64,000 nt of DNA. Source: Pyrinomonadaceae bacterium (GTDB lineage Bacteria > Acidobacteriota > Blastocatellia > Pyrinomonadales > Pyrinomonadaceae). A program made the position numbers and the translations under genes. The stretch spans positions 62,001 to 126,000 of the forward strand of contig JACMJZ010000025.1 in NCBI GenBank assembly GCA_014380365.1, given 5' to 3'. Of the stretch, positions 1-8,158 are shown piece after piece; within the stretch, counting starts at the first letter, position 1, and each line of letters starts with the position of its first letter. The notes below the pieces were generated by a model. The model made no database searches, was not told the origin of the DNA, and was given only the letters and a program-made list of their open reading frames with translations.

Positions 1-52
1 GAAAAATAGCCTTACCTAAGAGTCCCGGTTCTACAGAAGAGCGGACCGATTC

Positions 53-697
53 TCAGAGTTGAAGAAAGTTTTCCAGCACTTGCCGCCCCTCGGCGTGCTC
101 TTCGTCGAAGAGTTCCGGGTGAAACTGGACGCCAAACAAGGGTCGGTTCTCATGCTGCATGGCTTGGATCGCGCAGGTTTCATTGAAGGCGGTGCGCCGA
201 AAACCTTCGGGCAACGCCTTCACTTCGTCAAAGTGAGAATGCCAAACGGTGAACCGCTGAGGCAGATCCTTGAAGATCCCCTCCTGCCCCGCGTCACCGG
301 TTGTTTCAATCGCGAAGTAGCCGCGTTCGCGTTTTGCGCCTTCGTATCCTTCCCCCGGTTCCAACCTTCCCATCAAACCGACTGGCGCGCCAAACGCCGC
401 CGCGATCTGTTGATGGCCGCCACAGACCCCGAGTATTGGACGCCGGGCGTTCTTGATCACATCAACCACGCCATCCAGCGAGCCTGGAGCGTACTTGTCC
501 CAGGGATGGCTTTGACCACTCAAAACAATATGCGAAGGACCAACAGCCTCGACCCGCTCGAGCGAAACTGCAGGGTAGGGCTCGGTAAGTATCTCCACTC
601 CCTCCCGCATTCGACCCAGCGCCGCTCGCAATTCGCGCGGACTCGCGCCCTGGCCGTCAAGCGTGTTGTCGATGAGATAGATGAGCGACGCACTCAT
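53..697 (-). CDS. Class I glutamine amidotransferase-like protein
   Basis: A 214-residue triad glutamine amidotransferase domain on its own, the kind that releases ammonia from glutamine for a synthase partner or, in stand-alone form, acts as a gamma-glutamyl hydrolase. The nucleophile elbow GVCGGH carries Cys92, and the motif FHPE supplies His193 and Glu195, so the Cys-His-Glu triad is intact. The frame stays open upstream to 814, but the ATG at 697 is preferred because the extra 39 residues are basic and unlike the family, while the family-type strand (LIYLIDNT) begins straight after this Met. No synthase partner lies beside it; the next gene is an unrelated propeller lipoprotein. The acceptor substrate cannot be told. 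The family call is firm, the exact role is not. Confidence 0.85.
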   Translation of the reverse strand: MSASLIYLIDNTLDGQGASPRELRAALGRMREGVEILTEPYPAVSLERVEAVGPSHIVLSGQSHPWDKYAPGSLDGVVDVIKNARRPILGVCGGHQQIAAAFGAPVGLMGRLEPGEGYEGAKRERGYFAIETTGDAGQEGIFKDLPQRFTVWHSHFDEVKALPEGFRRTAFNETCAIQAMQHENRPLFGVQFHPELFDEEHAEGRQVLENFLQL

Positions 698-785
698 AGG
701 ACAAGGGTACAAGCGTACGGCAAAAGGGTAAAGCCGGAGGTACCGGCGGGACGTTGCTGGTTTGAGATCGCGGCCAATCGGAAAA

Positions 786-850
786 GGCAATCCACGAATT
801 ACACGAAAGTTCACGAAGAAATCTTAGTGTTCCCTCGTGTGATTTCTGGA
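786..850. repeat. Inverted repeat, 'ccacgaattacacgaa' type
   Basis: A short intergenic element with the strings TCCACGAATTACACGAAA and CCCTCGTGTGATTTC, able to fold on itself. A related piece (ATTCGTGTGATTTCGTGG) occurs at 16104-16161. It lies upstream of the start of the amidotransferase gene and has no coding potential. Confidence 0.5.
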
Positions 851-872
851 CCGGCCTTCTTGAAGTCGGAAA

Positions 873-2183
873 CTACCTGGCAGGGGACAAAGCGGGTGGC
901 TGCATAAGCTGCTGGCTTTCCTTTGGACCGAGGGCGAAAAGCTTGCCGTTGAATGCGCCGATGTAGATTCGACCATCAAGGACCGCCGGCGTGGAGTTTA
1001 TGTTTTCACCAATTTTCAACTCCCAAAGGCGTTCCCCATCTTTCGCTGAGAGCATGTACATCCACCCTGACTTATCGCCGAAGACCACGCGGCCGTCGAC
1101 CACCGGCGCGGTACCCCAGATAGGCGCGCGCACCAGGTGCTTCCATACGAGCTCGCCTTTGTCTGCGGTGAGGCAGTACATAAAACCGTTGTTGGAGCCG
1201 ATGTAGATCTTGTCCTTTACCACAATGGGACTGGCCCAGAAGCCGCTGCGCTCTTTGAAATTCCGGCTCAAGCCGCCATCCGCTTTAAACTTCCAAACCA
1301 GCTCGCCGTTTGCCTGCCGAAAGCTATAAACGTAACCGTCTTCGGCTGCCGTGTAGACAAATCCATTGGCGACTGCTGGAGTGGAATCTGAATCAGCGCC
1401 GATGCGCGCCTTCCAGACCGTCGACCCATCCTCCGTTTTCAGGCAGTAAAGATCGCCCTGCTCAGTGCCGATGTAGAAATGACCGTCAGCCGCCGCCAGG
1501 CTCCCCTCCATCGAACCGAGCCGCTCGGTCTTGTAAATCAACGAGCCGTCTTCAAAGTTGAGACAATAAAAAAATCCGTCTTCACTTCCGAAGTAGACGC
1601 GGCCGTCTATAACCGCGGCGGTGCCGTCTATTTCAAATCCTGTTTTGTACTTCCAGAGCAGCGTTCCATCGTTGGCGTTGAGACAATAAAGGTGGTGGTC
1701 CAGCCCGCTCGCCAGGAGTCGATCGCCCACGATGGCCGGGGTGGACTTCAGACTGTCTTCTGTCTTGAAGCTCCAGATCAGGCTGCCGTCGTTTTTGTTC
1801 AGACAGTAAAGAGTGCCGTCAGCCGAACCGAAGTGGACGCGATCCTCGCCAACAGAGGGCTGGCCGGGCCAACTGGTTCCGCCCCAGGGATCTTTGTGCA
1901 AACGACCGGAAGTAAACTTAGTTTCGAATTCCCACAAAACTTCGCTCGGGCGATCTGACCAGGGCCCGGTGCCGTAGAAGTTCCGCGAAGTATTCCCTAA
2001 CCAGGTGGGCACTGCGGTGGGCGGCGGCGCGGGCCGATCGACTTTAGTTTCCGCAACAGTTTCTTTGACGAGTTTGCTGCCACAGCCGGTAAGCGCGAAC
2101 GAAGAAGCGAGCAGCAATAGCAGGCTAAGCGCGCCCTGGAAGTGATTACGCCTACTAAATGGGTTTTCTAAAGGAGAGTTCAT
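873..2183 (-). CDS. PQQ-like beta-propeller lipoprotein
   Basis: A 436-residue exported protein. A signal peptide ends in the lipobox LTGC near residue 33, so a lipid anchor in a membrane is expected. The rest is a beta-propeller of about eight repeated blades of roughly 40 residues, each with a core like DGxLYCLNxxDGSLxWKxK, the pattern of the PQQ/BamB propeller family. Such proteins are scaffolds or cofactor-binding dehydrogenase propellers. No cytochrome or alcohol dehydrogenase partner is nearby and none of the conserved PQQ dehydrogenase residues is obvious, so a scaffold role is more likely. The ATG at 2183 was chosen over the longer frame to 2240 because it sits directly before the signal peptide. 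BamB is possible, but the length and the absence of bam neighbours leave it open. Confidence 0.85.
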   Translation of the reverse strand: MNSPLENPFSRRNHFQGALSLLLLLASSFALTGCGSKLVKETVAETKVDRPAPPPTAVPTWLGNTSRNFYGTGPWSDRPSEVLWEFETKFTSGRLHKDPWGGTSWPGQPSVGEDRVHFGSADGTLYCLNKNDGSLIWSFKTEDSLKSTPAIVGDRLLASGLDHHLYCLNANDGTLLWKYKTGFEIDGTAAVIDGRVYFGSEDGFFYCLNFEDGSLIYKTERLGSMEGSLAAADGHFYIGTEQGDLYCLKTEDGSTVWKARIGADSDSTPAVANGFVYTAAEDGYVYSFRQANGELVWKFKADGGLSRNFKERSGFWASPIVVKDKIYIGSNNGFMYCLTADKGELVWKHLVRAPIWGTAPVVDGRVVFGDKSGWMYMLSAKDGERLWELKIGENINSTPAVLDGRIYIGAFNGKLFALGPKESQQLMQPPALSPAR

Positions 2184-2230
2184 GGGGGGATAAATCAAAA
2201 TTACGATTGTGACGGAACGGTCTAGAAGTT

Positions 2231-2286
2231 CAGAGTTCAAGCTTTAGCTTGTTCTTGCCAGGAGCAGCCTAAAGGCTGAACTCTAA
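2231..2286. repeat. Inverted repeat family B, copy 1
   Basis: Arms of the type CAGAGTTCAAGCTTTAGCTTG and CCTAAAGGCTGAACTCT face each other in the gap between dapF and the propeller gene. Two further copies lie at 35683-35747 and 48279-48344. It can form a hairpin in transcripts of either strand. Confidence 0.7.
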
Positions 2287-3170
2287 ACTGCTGGCCTGTT
2301 GGCCAACCATTCACCGCCATAAATTACTTCAGCTGCCCCGGTAATGACAACCTCGCCGTCCTCCCGCCAGTGAATCTTTGCTTCGCCGCCCTGCATTATC
2401 ACCTTCACCAGCCGTTCAGTTTTGTTCTTGATCATTGCGGCGACAGCCGCGGCGCAGGAACAGGTGCCCGAAGCCTCAGTCTCGCCGACGCCGCGCTCCC
2501 AAATTCGCAGGCTAATTGTTTTGCGATCATCGACCCGGACAAATACCACGTTGGTGCGATCGGGAAACTGCTCATGGCGTTCAATCGCCCTGCCGATAGA
2601 GCGCCAGTCGAGCGCGTCGAAGTCGTTCACGAAGATGCAACAGTTTGGGTTTCCCATCTGTAACGCGGTAACCCTGAACGTTGCGCCATCGACGCCGAGT
2701 TCATAGTCGACGACTTTCTCGAGCGGCGGCTCAGTCAGCATGGGTATTGACGGCGAGTCAAACTTCGGTTGGCCGAGTTCTGAATCAAAAACGTAACGTC
2801 CCGGCCCGGGATTCTCCAGCAACGTGTATCGCTTGACACCCGAGCGCGTGCTCAGGCGAAGCTGCTGGGCGCTCCAGAGTTTTTGGTAGTAGAGATAAGA
2901 CGCGGCGCAACGCGTGCCATTGCCCGACAGCCCCGCCTCGCTGCCGTCGGGATTGAAGATGCGGACGTGAAAATCAGCCGCTTCGTTTTCCGCAGGACTT
3001 ACAACTGCAATGCCGTCCGCACCTGCGCCGTAGTGGCGATTGCAGATTCGCCGCGCGAAGTCGCCAAGCTTCACGGCCTCGGCGGATGGCGCGATTTCGT
3101 TTAGAAACTTCTGCTCGATAACGATGTAGTCGTTCCCGAAGCCATGAAATTTGATGAAGCGTGGAGACAT
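2283..3170 (-). CDS. dapF: Diaminopimelate epimerase (atypical second active-site Cys)
   Basis: Converts LL- to meso-diaminopimelate in the lysine and peptidoglycan precursor pathway in the cytoplasm. The length (295 residues), the N-terminal FxKxHGxGNDxI strand, the first catalytic motif SGNGTRC (Cys88) and the later IWERGVGET segment all identify the DapF fold. The oddity is in the second half: the family motif ACGTGxC reads ASGTCSC here, so the position of the second catalytic cysteine is Ser234, with cysteines at 237 and 239 instead. The usual NPH substrate motif reads NPN. Either a neighbouring Cys takes over, or this is a variant racemase/epimerase of the superfamily. The start ATG at 3170 gives the normal N-terminus. 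Confidence 0.85.
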   Translation of the reverse strand: MSPRFIKFHGFGNDYIVIEQKFLNEIAPSAEAVKLGDFARRICNRHYGAGADGIAVVSPAENEAADFHVRIFNPDGSEAGLSGNGTRCAASYLYYQKLWSAQQLRLSTRSGVKRYTLLENPGPGRYVFDSELGQPKFDSPSIPMLTEPPLEKVVDYELGVDGATFRVTALQMGNPNCCIFVNDFDALDWRSIGRAIERHEQFPDRTNVVFVRVDDRKTISLRIWERGVGETEASGTCSCAAAVAAMIKNKTERLVKVIMQGGEAKIHWREDGEVVITGAAEVIYGGEWLANRPAV

Positions 3171-3245
3171 ATTCAGATAGTCCGAAGCAAACCTTTAGTT
3201 CCAAAAGATCGGACACTCGCCCGGACAACGTTGATAATCGTTCGT

Positions 3246-3347
3246 ACCCCGAAGGGGTGCCACTGTTGTTCTGGCACCTCCTTCGGGGTGCTGAACAATT
3301 CCCTTGGCTACCGGTGGTCTGCGCTACGCTCCGACCACCGGCTACTA
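3246..3347. repeat. Pair of intergenic inverted repeats
   Basis: Two hairpins in a row between the DD-peptidase and dapF: ACCCCGAAGGGGTGCCA facing TGGCACCTCCTTCGGGGT (3246-3289), then GGCTACCGGTGGTCTG facing CGACCACCGGCTAC (3307-3347). No coding potential; either could end transcripts but neither has a T-run. Confidence 0.65.
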
Positions 3348-3422
3348 TCTCTCACGCCTTCAGCGTGAACAACGCAAAGGCTGAATTCATAACTGCGGGC
3401 TAGCCCTCTGGATCAGTAGCAG

Positions 3423-5165
3423 CTACGATCTTCCTGAGAAGGACGCCAGCAGTATCGCAATTGGATCGATGCACACGGATGGCGGGTCCGTACTCCCCGG
3501 ATAGTTATTCACCATGATCGAGAAGACAAGCCGTTCACCAGACGCGCTGGTCACAAAACCCGAAAGGCTCGACGCGGAACTCAGCGTGCCGGTCTTGGCG
3601 CGAACGTTGTTTTCAGCAGCCGTTCCCTTCATGCGGTTTCGGAGCGTGCCGTCGACTCCGGCAACCGGCAATGCGTCACGAAACGCGGCAGCATAGCGAT
3701 GCGAGTGCATATACGTGAGCATCTGCAGAGTCGCCTCGGGTGTGATCATATCGTTACGCGAAAGACCTGACCCGTCAGTCAGCGACAGCGACGACGGATC
3801 GACACCGGCTTCTTTCAGAAATGTTTTGACAACTTCAATACCGCGGCCTTCGCTGGTGCGACTCGGATTCGGCGGCGGCGCGGCCACAGACGAACTGAAC
3901 TCTCCCAATGTGCGCAGAATTAATTCAGTATAGAGATTCTGGCTCGGCTTTAAGGTTTGCGCGGCTATCTGACTAAACGGGACCGACTCTTTCCGGGCGA
4001 TCTCAACAGGCTGCACTCCCAATGTTGAACTAAGAACCAAGTTTGTATTGGGAAGTATCCTCACTCCTTTGGGAACAATGCTGCCGCCGGAATAAGAGTC
4101 GACGGTTCGCGTCTTCCCCTTGATCGTCACGCCCTGTTGCGCGAGCGACGCCCGCAGGAGATAAGCAAACAACAAAGCCGGACGCGAGATTGCCAAACGG
4201 CCGTTGTAGCCTCGGTCGTCGAGTGCAATTGCACCGCTAAACTCAACCACGTCGGAATTGAGCGCACGATAGATCTCCAGGTCTCTCTTGGTTCCATTCG
4301 GAGCGGTGACTACACGGTTGGTAATTCGCAGCAAAGGATCGGGTGGGCCGGTTGTGATCACAGCTGGTGCGCCCACCTTGTTTCCCGGTTTGACGGAAGT
4401 GTCCAGGTAATTGTCGTTGACGGTGAGCGCGCTTACCTCCGCGCCATACCACCACTGCAGATCCTCCCATTCCCAGCCAGTCCCATAAGGCGGCCCCGTG
4501 AAATGAGATTCATCGCCAACCAGGTCGCCATCCACGCGCTTCACGCCGGCGGCGACGATGCGAGCGGCGAGATCGTCGATACCCTTGAAGTAGTTGCCTT
4601 CGTTGAAGCGAAAACCGATGGACGGATCGCCGCGGCCGTAGATGATGAGGTCGCCCTTGACCACTCCCTTCGCATCCGGTTTGGCGGGCGCGTAAACAGA
4701 AGTTACAAAACGATAATCGGGCGAGAGTCGATCGATGGCCGCCGCGACGGAATACAGTTTCATGTTGGAGGCCGGACGCAGGAGCTTATTCGCGTTTGAT
4801 TCAAAGAGGACCTGGCCCGTGTCCAAAGATGCGACCTTGATACCGACCATCGCCTGGGCTAGCTCGGGCTTTCGCAAAACTTCGGAGATACGAGACTGCA
4901 ACTCCGCGACTGTTCGTGTGACCTGCGCCGGCGCCGGTGCTCGAAGCGGTACGACGGTCGGGGTAGGCGATCCCGACGGAACCGGAGTGGCAATTGGAAC
5001 CGGGCTCGGCGTGGGCGTAGCGACAACAACAGTCGCCGGCTCAACTCGCCGCTCGCGCTGCGGCGGTGGCTGTTGCTGCGCGCTTGTAACTGGAGCGATG
5101 GATAAAACCAGACAGAAAAGCAGGAGTGACGCTAGAGCTGTAAATGTAGGTCTGTTTTTATTCAT
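3423..5165 (-). CDS. dacB: D-alanyl-D-alanine carboxypeptidase/endopeptidase, PBP4 family
   Basis: A periplasmic class C penicillin-binding protein (peptidase family S13) that trims or cuts D-Ala cross-links in peptidoglycan. In the 580-residue form starting at 5165, a signal peptide covers residues 1-29. A Pro/Thr-rich linker follows at about 45-75, then the serine peptidase core: SxxK at Ser133-Lys136 (SNMK), SxN at Ser469-Asn471 (SRN) and KTG at 524. All three catalytic motifs are intact, and the long insert between SxxK and SxN is typical of PBP4. An upstream frame to 5291 would begin inside an inverted repeat, so the ATG just before the signal peptide is preferred. Neighbours are unrelated; it looks monocistronic. 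Confidence 0.9.
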   Translation of the reverse strand: MNKNRPTFTALASLLLFCLVLSIAPVTSAQQQPPPQRERRVEPATVVVATPTPSPVPIATPVPSGSPTPTVVPLRAPAPAQVTRTVAELQSRISEVLRKPELAQAMVGIKVASLDTGQVLFESNANKLLRPASNMKLYSVAAAIDRLSPDYRFVTSVYAPAKPDAKGVVKGDLIIYGRGDPSIGFRFNEGNYFKGIDDLAARIVAAGVKRVDGDLVGDESHFTGPPYGTGWEWEDLQWWYGAEVSALTVNDNYLDTSVKPGNKVGAPAVITTGPPDPLLRITNRVVTAPNGTKRDLEIYRALNSDVVEFSGAIALDDRGYNGRLAISRPALLFAYLLRASLAQQGVTIKGKTRTVDSYSGGSIVPKGVRILPNTNLVLSSTLGVQPVEIARKESVPFSQIAAQTLKPSQNLYTELILRTLGEFSSSVAAPPPNPSRTSEGRGIEVVKTFLKEAGVDPSSLSLTDGSGLSRNDMITPEATLQMLTYMHSHRYAAAFRDALPVAGVDGTLRNRMKGTAAENNVRAKTGTLSSASSLSGFVTSASGERLVFSIMVNNYPGSTDPPSVCIDPIAILLASFSGRS

Positions 5166-5213
5166 TCTTATGGTGGAAGCTAATCTAGTTTGGTGGTTAT
5201 AGTCGACTTCTTG

Positions 5214-5336
5214 CTGGGACCGCGGGCGTCGCGCCCGCAATGAGCGCGTAGCGCGAACAATGCGCTCGACCCGGATCATGAAAAAAAACACGTTGAATCT
5301 GTCGCGGCTTGCGGGCGGGGGCGCCCGCGGTCCCAG
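5214..5336. repeat. Inverted repeat family C (CGCGGGCGTCGCGCCCGC type)
   Basis: Outer arms TGGGACCGCGGGCG and CGCCCGCGGTCCCA enclose a second GAGCGCGTAGCGC palindrome. It fills the gap between the kinase and the DD-peptidase, so the latter's promoter must lie in or next to it. A related fragment with GCAGGCATCCTGCCTGC is found near 53962. Confidence 0.7.
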
Positions 5337-5360
5337 TAAACAAGTCGAATCACAACCGGC

Positions 5361-7835
5361 CTACTCGGCGGGCGATGATTTGATGCCGGGCGGCGCGTGA
5401 CTGGCACGGACCGCAGCCATCAAGTCCTGGAAGCGCTGATCATCTCTCAACGCCGCCCAGTTAGGATCACTTTCGAAGCAGAGCAGATTTGCGTTGCCTA
5501 GAGCAATCGCCCGCTCCATCCACTGGAAAGCCTCATCTCGCATCCCTTCGAGCGCATAGACTGACGCGACAGAATAAGCGATATCCGGATCCACTTCAGC
5601 GTTGCGAAACACCGCCGGCGTAAGTTGCGCGAGCGCCTCAACGTGCTTGCCCTGCGCGCTCAAGAACATGGCCATGAAAGGACGAATGCCGTGCATGTTG
5701 GGATGGCTCGCGGTGGCCTGTTGCATCAATTCGGCAGCAGCATCAGTTTGTCCTGTGTAGTAGAGCGAAAGCGCGCGGAAGGTTTTGACTAACGGATTAT
5801 CCGGATCCCCGGCGTGATCCAATTGGCGGGACACCTCTTCGAAGTTTCCCATGTACATATAAACGAGCGCGCGATTGTAGCTCGCCACGACATGCGCCGC
5901 CGGATCCAGACGCATCAGCCGTTCATAGCTTCGCAACGCGCGGCCATACTCGCCGTCGAGCCGGTGCAGCGTAGCTTTGACGAAATGCACGACCGGCTCA
6001 TCCGGCGCCTCGCGCCGCGCCTGCGCCACTTCCTCGCGCGCCTTCTCCTTCTGTCCTCGCCAGAGATAGACGAAGACCATCAACATGCGCGCTTCGATCA
6101 GTTTCGGATCAATCGCCAGGGCCTTGATGAATGCGGCTTCGGCACGTTCGTAGTCTTCGGCGCCGCCAAAGCCTTTGAAGACGCGGTTGACGAAGGAAGC
6201 GCCGAGCCCGTCGTGAGCAAGGGCGAAATTTGGATCGAGCTCGATAGCGCGCTGAAAATGCTCGATGGCGGCATCGCAATCCTGCTGGGCCACGGTGCGG
6301 AAGATGAAACGCGCAAAGAGATCGCGCCCGCGGAGATACTGCTCGTAAGCAGCCGCGTTTTGCGTTGACGGTTTTGCGATGCCGTCCAGTTCAGCCGGAC
6401 TCAATTCCAGGCGAAGGCCCTCCACTATTCGCTGGGCAATCGTGTCCTGCACCGCGATGATGTCAGCTGCGGAGGTGTCTATCCGGTCACTCCAGAGGAT
6501 GTCGCCCGAGCCGACGTCCAAAAGTTGGGCCGTCACGCGAAACCGGTCTCCGGCGTGAATGAAGCCCGCGGTCAGCACGGCGTTGACATGCAGCTCCTGA
6601 CCGATATCGCGCGCGTCCATCTGTCCTCCCTGATACTTGGCGATAACTGAAGACGGTCTAACAACCAGGGATCGCACGCGGGCGAGCTCGGTTATTACTG
6701 CATCGGCAAGTGAAAACTCGTAAAAACTCGAAGCGGGGTCATTACTCAAGTTGCGGAAACACAACACGGCCAGGCTCTTCTTTTCCTGGTCCGCGATGGT
6801 CGTGAATGGCGTCTCATGTATCGTGGGCTTGGTGGGCGTCGTCATTCCGGGAGCGGACGTTGCCGAGTCTTTTGTTCTCGACTTCAGCCAACGCATCGCT
6901 CTCGAGACAGGATTCGCGCCCGTCAGGTGGCGCGCCGGCTCTGGCGTGACACTCGCAAATGGTTGGCCCGTGGCTTCCGACGCCGAGACCTCCTGGAGCA
7001 CGGCCCGCAGTTCATCGCGCACCTCTTCCATCTTTTGAAAACGCCGGCGCGGTTCCTTTTCCAGGCAGCGATCCAGGATCTGCTGGAGGCGCGCCGGAAT
7101 CTCCTGTTTCCTTAACTCGGCAACAGGCCGGGGTGCATCGTGCAGCACGGCGTGACGTACGTCGATTGTTGTCTTGCCGCGAAACGGCCAGGTACCGGTG
7201 AGCATTTCGTAGAGCAGCACGCCCGTGGAAAAGATGTCAGCACGCTTGTCCACACGATCGCCGCGGGCCTGTTCGGGCGCCGCGTAAGTTGCGGTGCCGT
7301 AGGGCACGCCGACCTCGGTCAAGTCGGTGCGATGCATCGCAGCCTTCGCGCCCTGTTCTTCGTCGTCAAGCAACTTCGCCAGGCCGAAATCCAAAACCTT
7401 TACCTGCCCTGAAGGCGTGACCATCACGTTTCCGGATTTGATGTCGCGATGGATTATTCCGCGAGCATGGGCGGCCGCGAGTGCGTCAGTGACTTGCAGG
7501 GCTATCAGGAGCGCGCTCTTCAACTCGAGCGGATGTCCGTCAACGAGCTGCCGCACGTTGCGACCTTCGACGTGTTGCATGGCGATGAAGTGGTGTCCTT
7601 CCGCCTCGTCGAGATCGAAGATCGTGCAGATGTTTGGATGGTCGAGAGAAGAAGCAAGCCGTGCTTCGCGTTCGAAACGTTTGAGGTTGGCCTCGCGCGC
7701 GGTCAGTTCAGCCGGCAGGACTTTGACGACTACGGTGCGTCCGAGTTTTGCGTCGGTGGCTTTGTAAACCGTGCCCTGCCCGCCAACGCCGAGCTTTTCG
7801 AGAATCTTGTAATGGCCGAGGGTCTTTCCGATCAT
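5361..7835 (-). CDS. Serine/threonine protein kinase with TolB-like and TPR regions
   Basis: An 824-residue cytoplasmic signalling protein. Residues 8-290 form a Hanks-type kinase: glycine loop GVGGQGTVY, Lys38, catalytic HRDIKSGN with Asp131, DFG at 149-151, and an APE-like motif (AAPEQARGD). Residues about 350-490 (AVLCFRNLSND... DIAVQDTIA) match the TolB amino-terminal-like segment seen in many kinase and adenylate cyclase fusions, which probably binds a ligand or partner. From about 510 to the end the chain is TPR-like helical pairs. No transmembrane segment is apparent. This architecture is common in Acidobacteria. No substrate is encoded next door. All catalytic residues are present, so it should be active. 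Confidence 0.9.
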   Translation of the reverse strand: MIGKTLGHYKILEKLGVGGQGTVYKATDAKLGRTVVVKVLPAELTAREANLKRFEREARLASSLDHPNICTIFDLDEAEGHHFIAMQHVEGRNVRQLVDGHPLELKSALLIALQVTDALAAAHARGIIHRDIKSGNVMVTPSGQVKVLDFGLAKLLDDEEQGAKAAMHRTDLTEVGVPYGTATYAAPEQARGDRVDKRADIFSTGVLLYEMLTGTWPFRGKTTIDVRHAVLHDAPRPVAELRKQEIPARLQQILDRCLEKEPRRRFQKMEEVRDELRAVLQEVSASEATGQPFASVTPEPARHLTGANPVSRAMRWLKSRTKDSATSAPGMTTPTKPTIHETPFTTIADQEKKSLAVLCFRNLSNDPASSFYEFSLADAVITELARVRSLVVRPSSVIAKYQGGQMDARDIGQELHVNAVLTAGFIHAGDRFRVTAQLLDVGSGDILWSDRIDTSAADIIAVQDTIAQRIVEGLRLELSPAELDGIAKPSTQNAAAYEQYLRGRDLFARFIFRTVAQQDCDAAIEHFQRAIELDPNFALAHDGLGASFVNRVFKGFGGAEDYERAEAAFIKALAIDPKLIEARMLMVFVYLWRGQKEKAREEVAQARREAPDEPVVHFVKATLHRLDGEYGRALRSYERLMRLDPAAHVVASYNRALVYMYMGNFEEVSRQLDHAGDPDNPLVKTFRALSLYYTGQTDAAAELMQQATASHPNMHGIRPFMAMFLSAQGKHVEALAQLTPAVFRNAEVDPDIAYSVASVYALEGMRDEAFQWMERAIALGNANLLCFESDPNWAALRDDQRFQDLMAAVRASHAPPGIKSSPAE

Positions 7836-8158
7836 GGAAAGTCAGATGGTTTCTATTTGTGAAACGAAGCCTGGGAAACGAAGCCCGAGCATCGCTCACA
7901 CAGACGCCTCCGGTCAACTCAAGAGCGTGTGTTTTTCTGGATCTCGAAAAACAAACCAATCCGCGGCAGGCGAGAATGGTGGTAAGTGCAGGAGATAGGC
8001 AGAAGAGCGGGGGCAAGCCCGCCTTCCTGACCACGAGCTGATGGGAGTTGAAACGCGATGCGGGGCACTAGCCCGACCGTCAGGGAGGGCTCATTCATGC
8101 ACCCGGAGCCCTCCCTAACGGTCGGGCTAACGCCCCGGAGATTTTTGTAAGCATAAGA
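7836..8158. repeat. Gene-free gap with two dispersed repeats
   Basis: No gene is convincing here. At about 7980-8040 there is a block reading AGGAGATAGGCAGAAGAGCG and GCGGGCAAGCCCGC-like arms. At 8061-8137 lies a full copy of inverted repeat family A, with arms of about 32 bases beginning CGGGGCACTAGCCCGACCGT. The promoter of the kinase gene should lie near 7840-7900, but no clear hexamers stand out. Confidence 0.6.
8061..8137. repeat. Inverted repeat family A, copy 1
   Basis: Left arm TAGCCCGACCGTCAGGGAGG and right arm CCTCCCTAACGGTCGGGCTA enclose a short loop; the outer ends CGGGGC and GCCCCG also pair. Other copies are at 19095, 20143, 31167, 34720 and 40362, and a fragment lies inside phoR. 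Confidence 0.8.

Noticed and set aside
59-907. Plus-strand frame opposite the amidotransferase gene
   Set aside because: It lies antisense to a gene with a full catalytic triad and has no domain of its own.
4137-4799. 220-codon plus-strand frame inside dacB
   Set aside because: Antisense to the conserved core of a penicillin-binding protein. Open only because of the GC-rich codon bias.
7708-8034. 108-codon minus-strand frame overlapping the start of the kinase gene
   Set aside because: It runs through a dispersed repeat and overlaps the kinase N-terminus in another frame.
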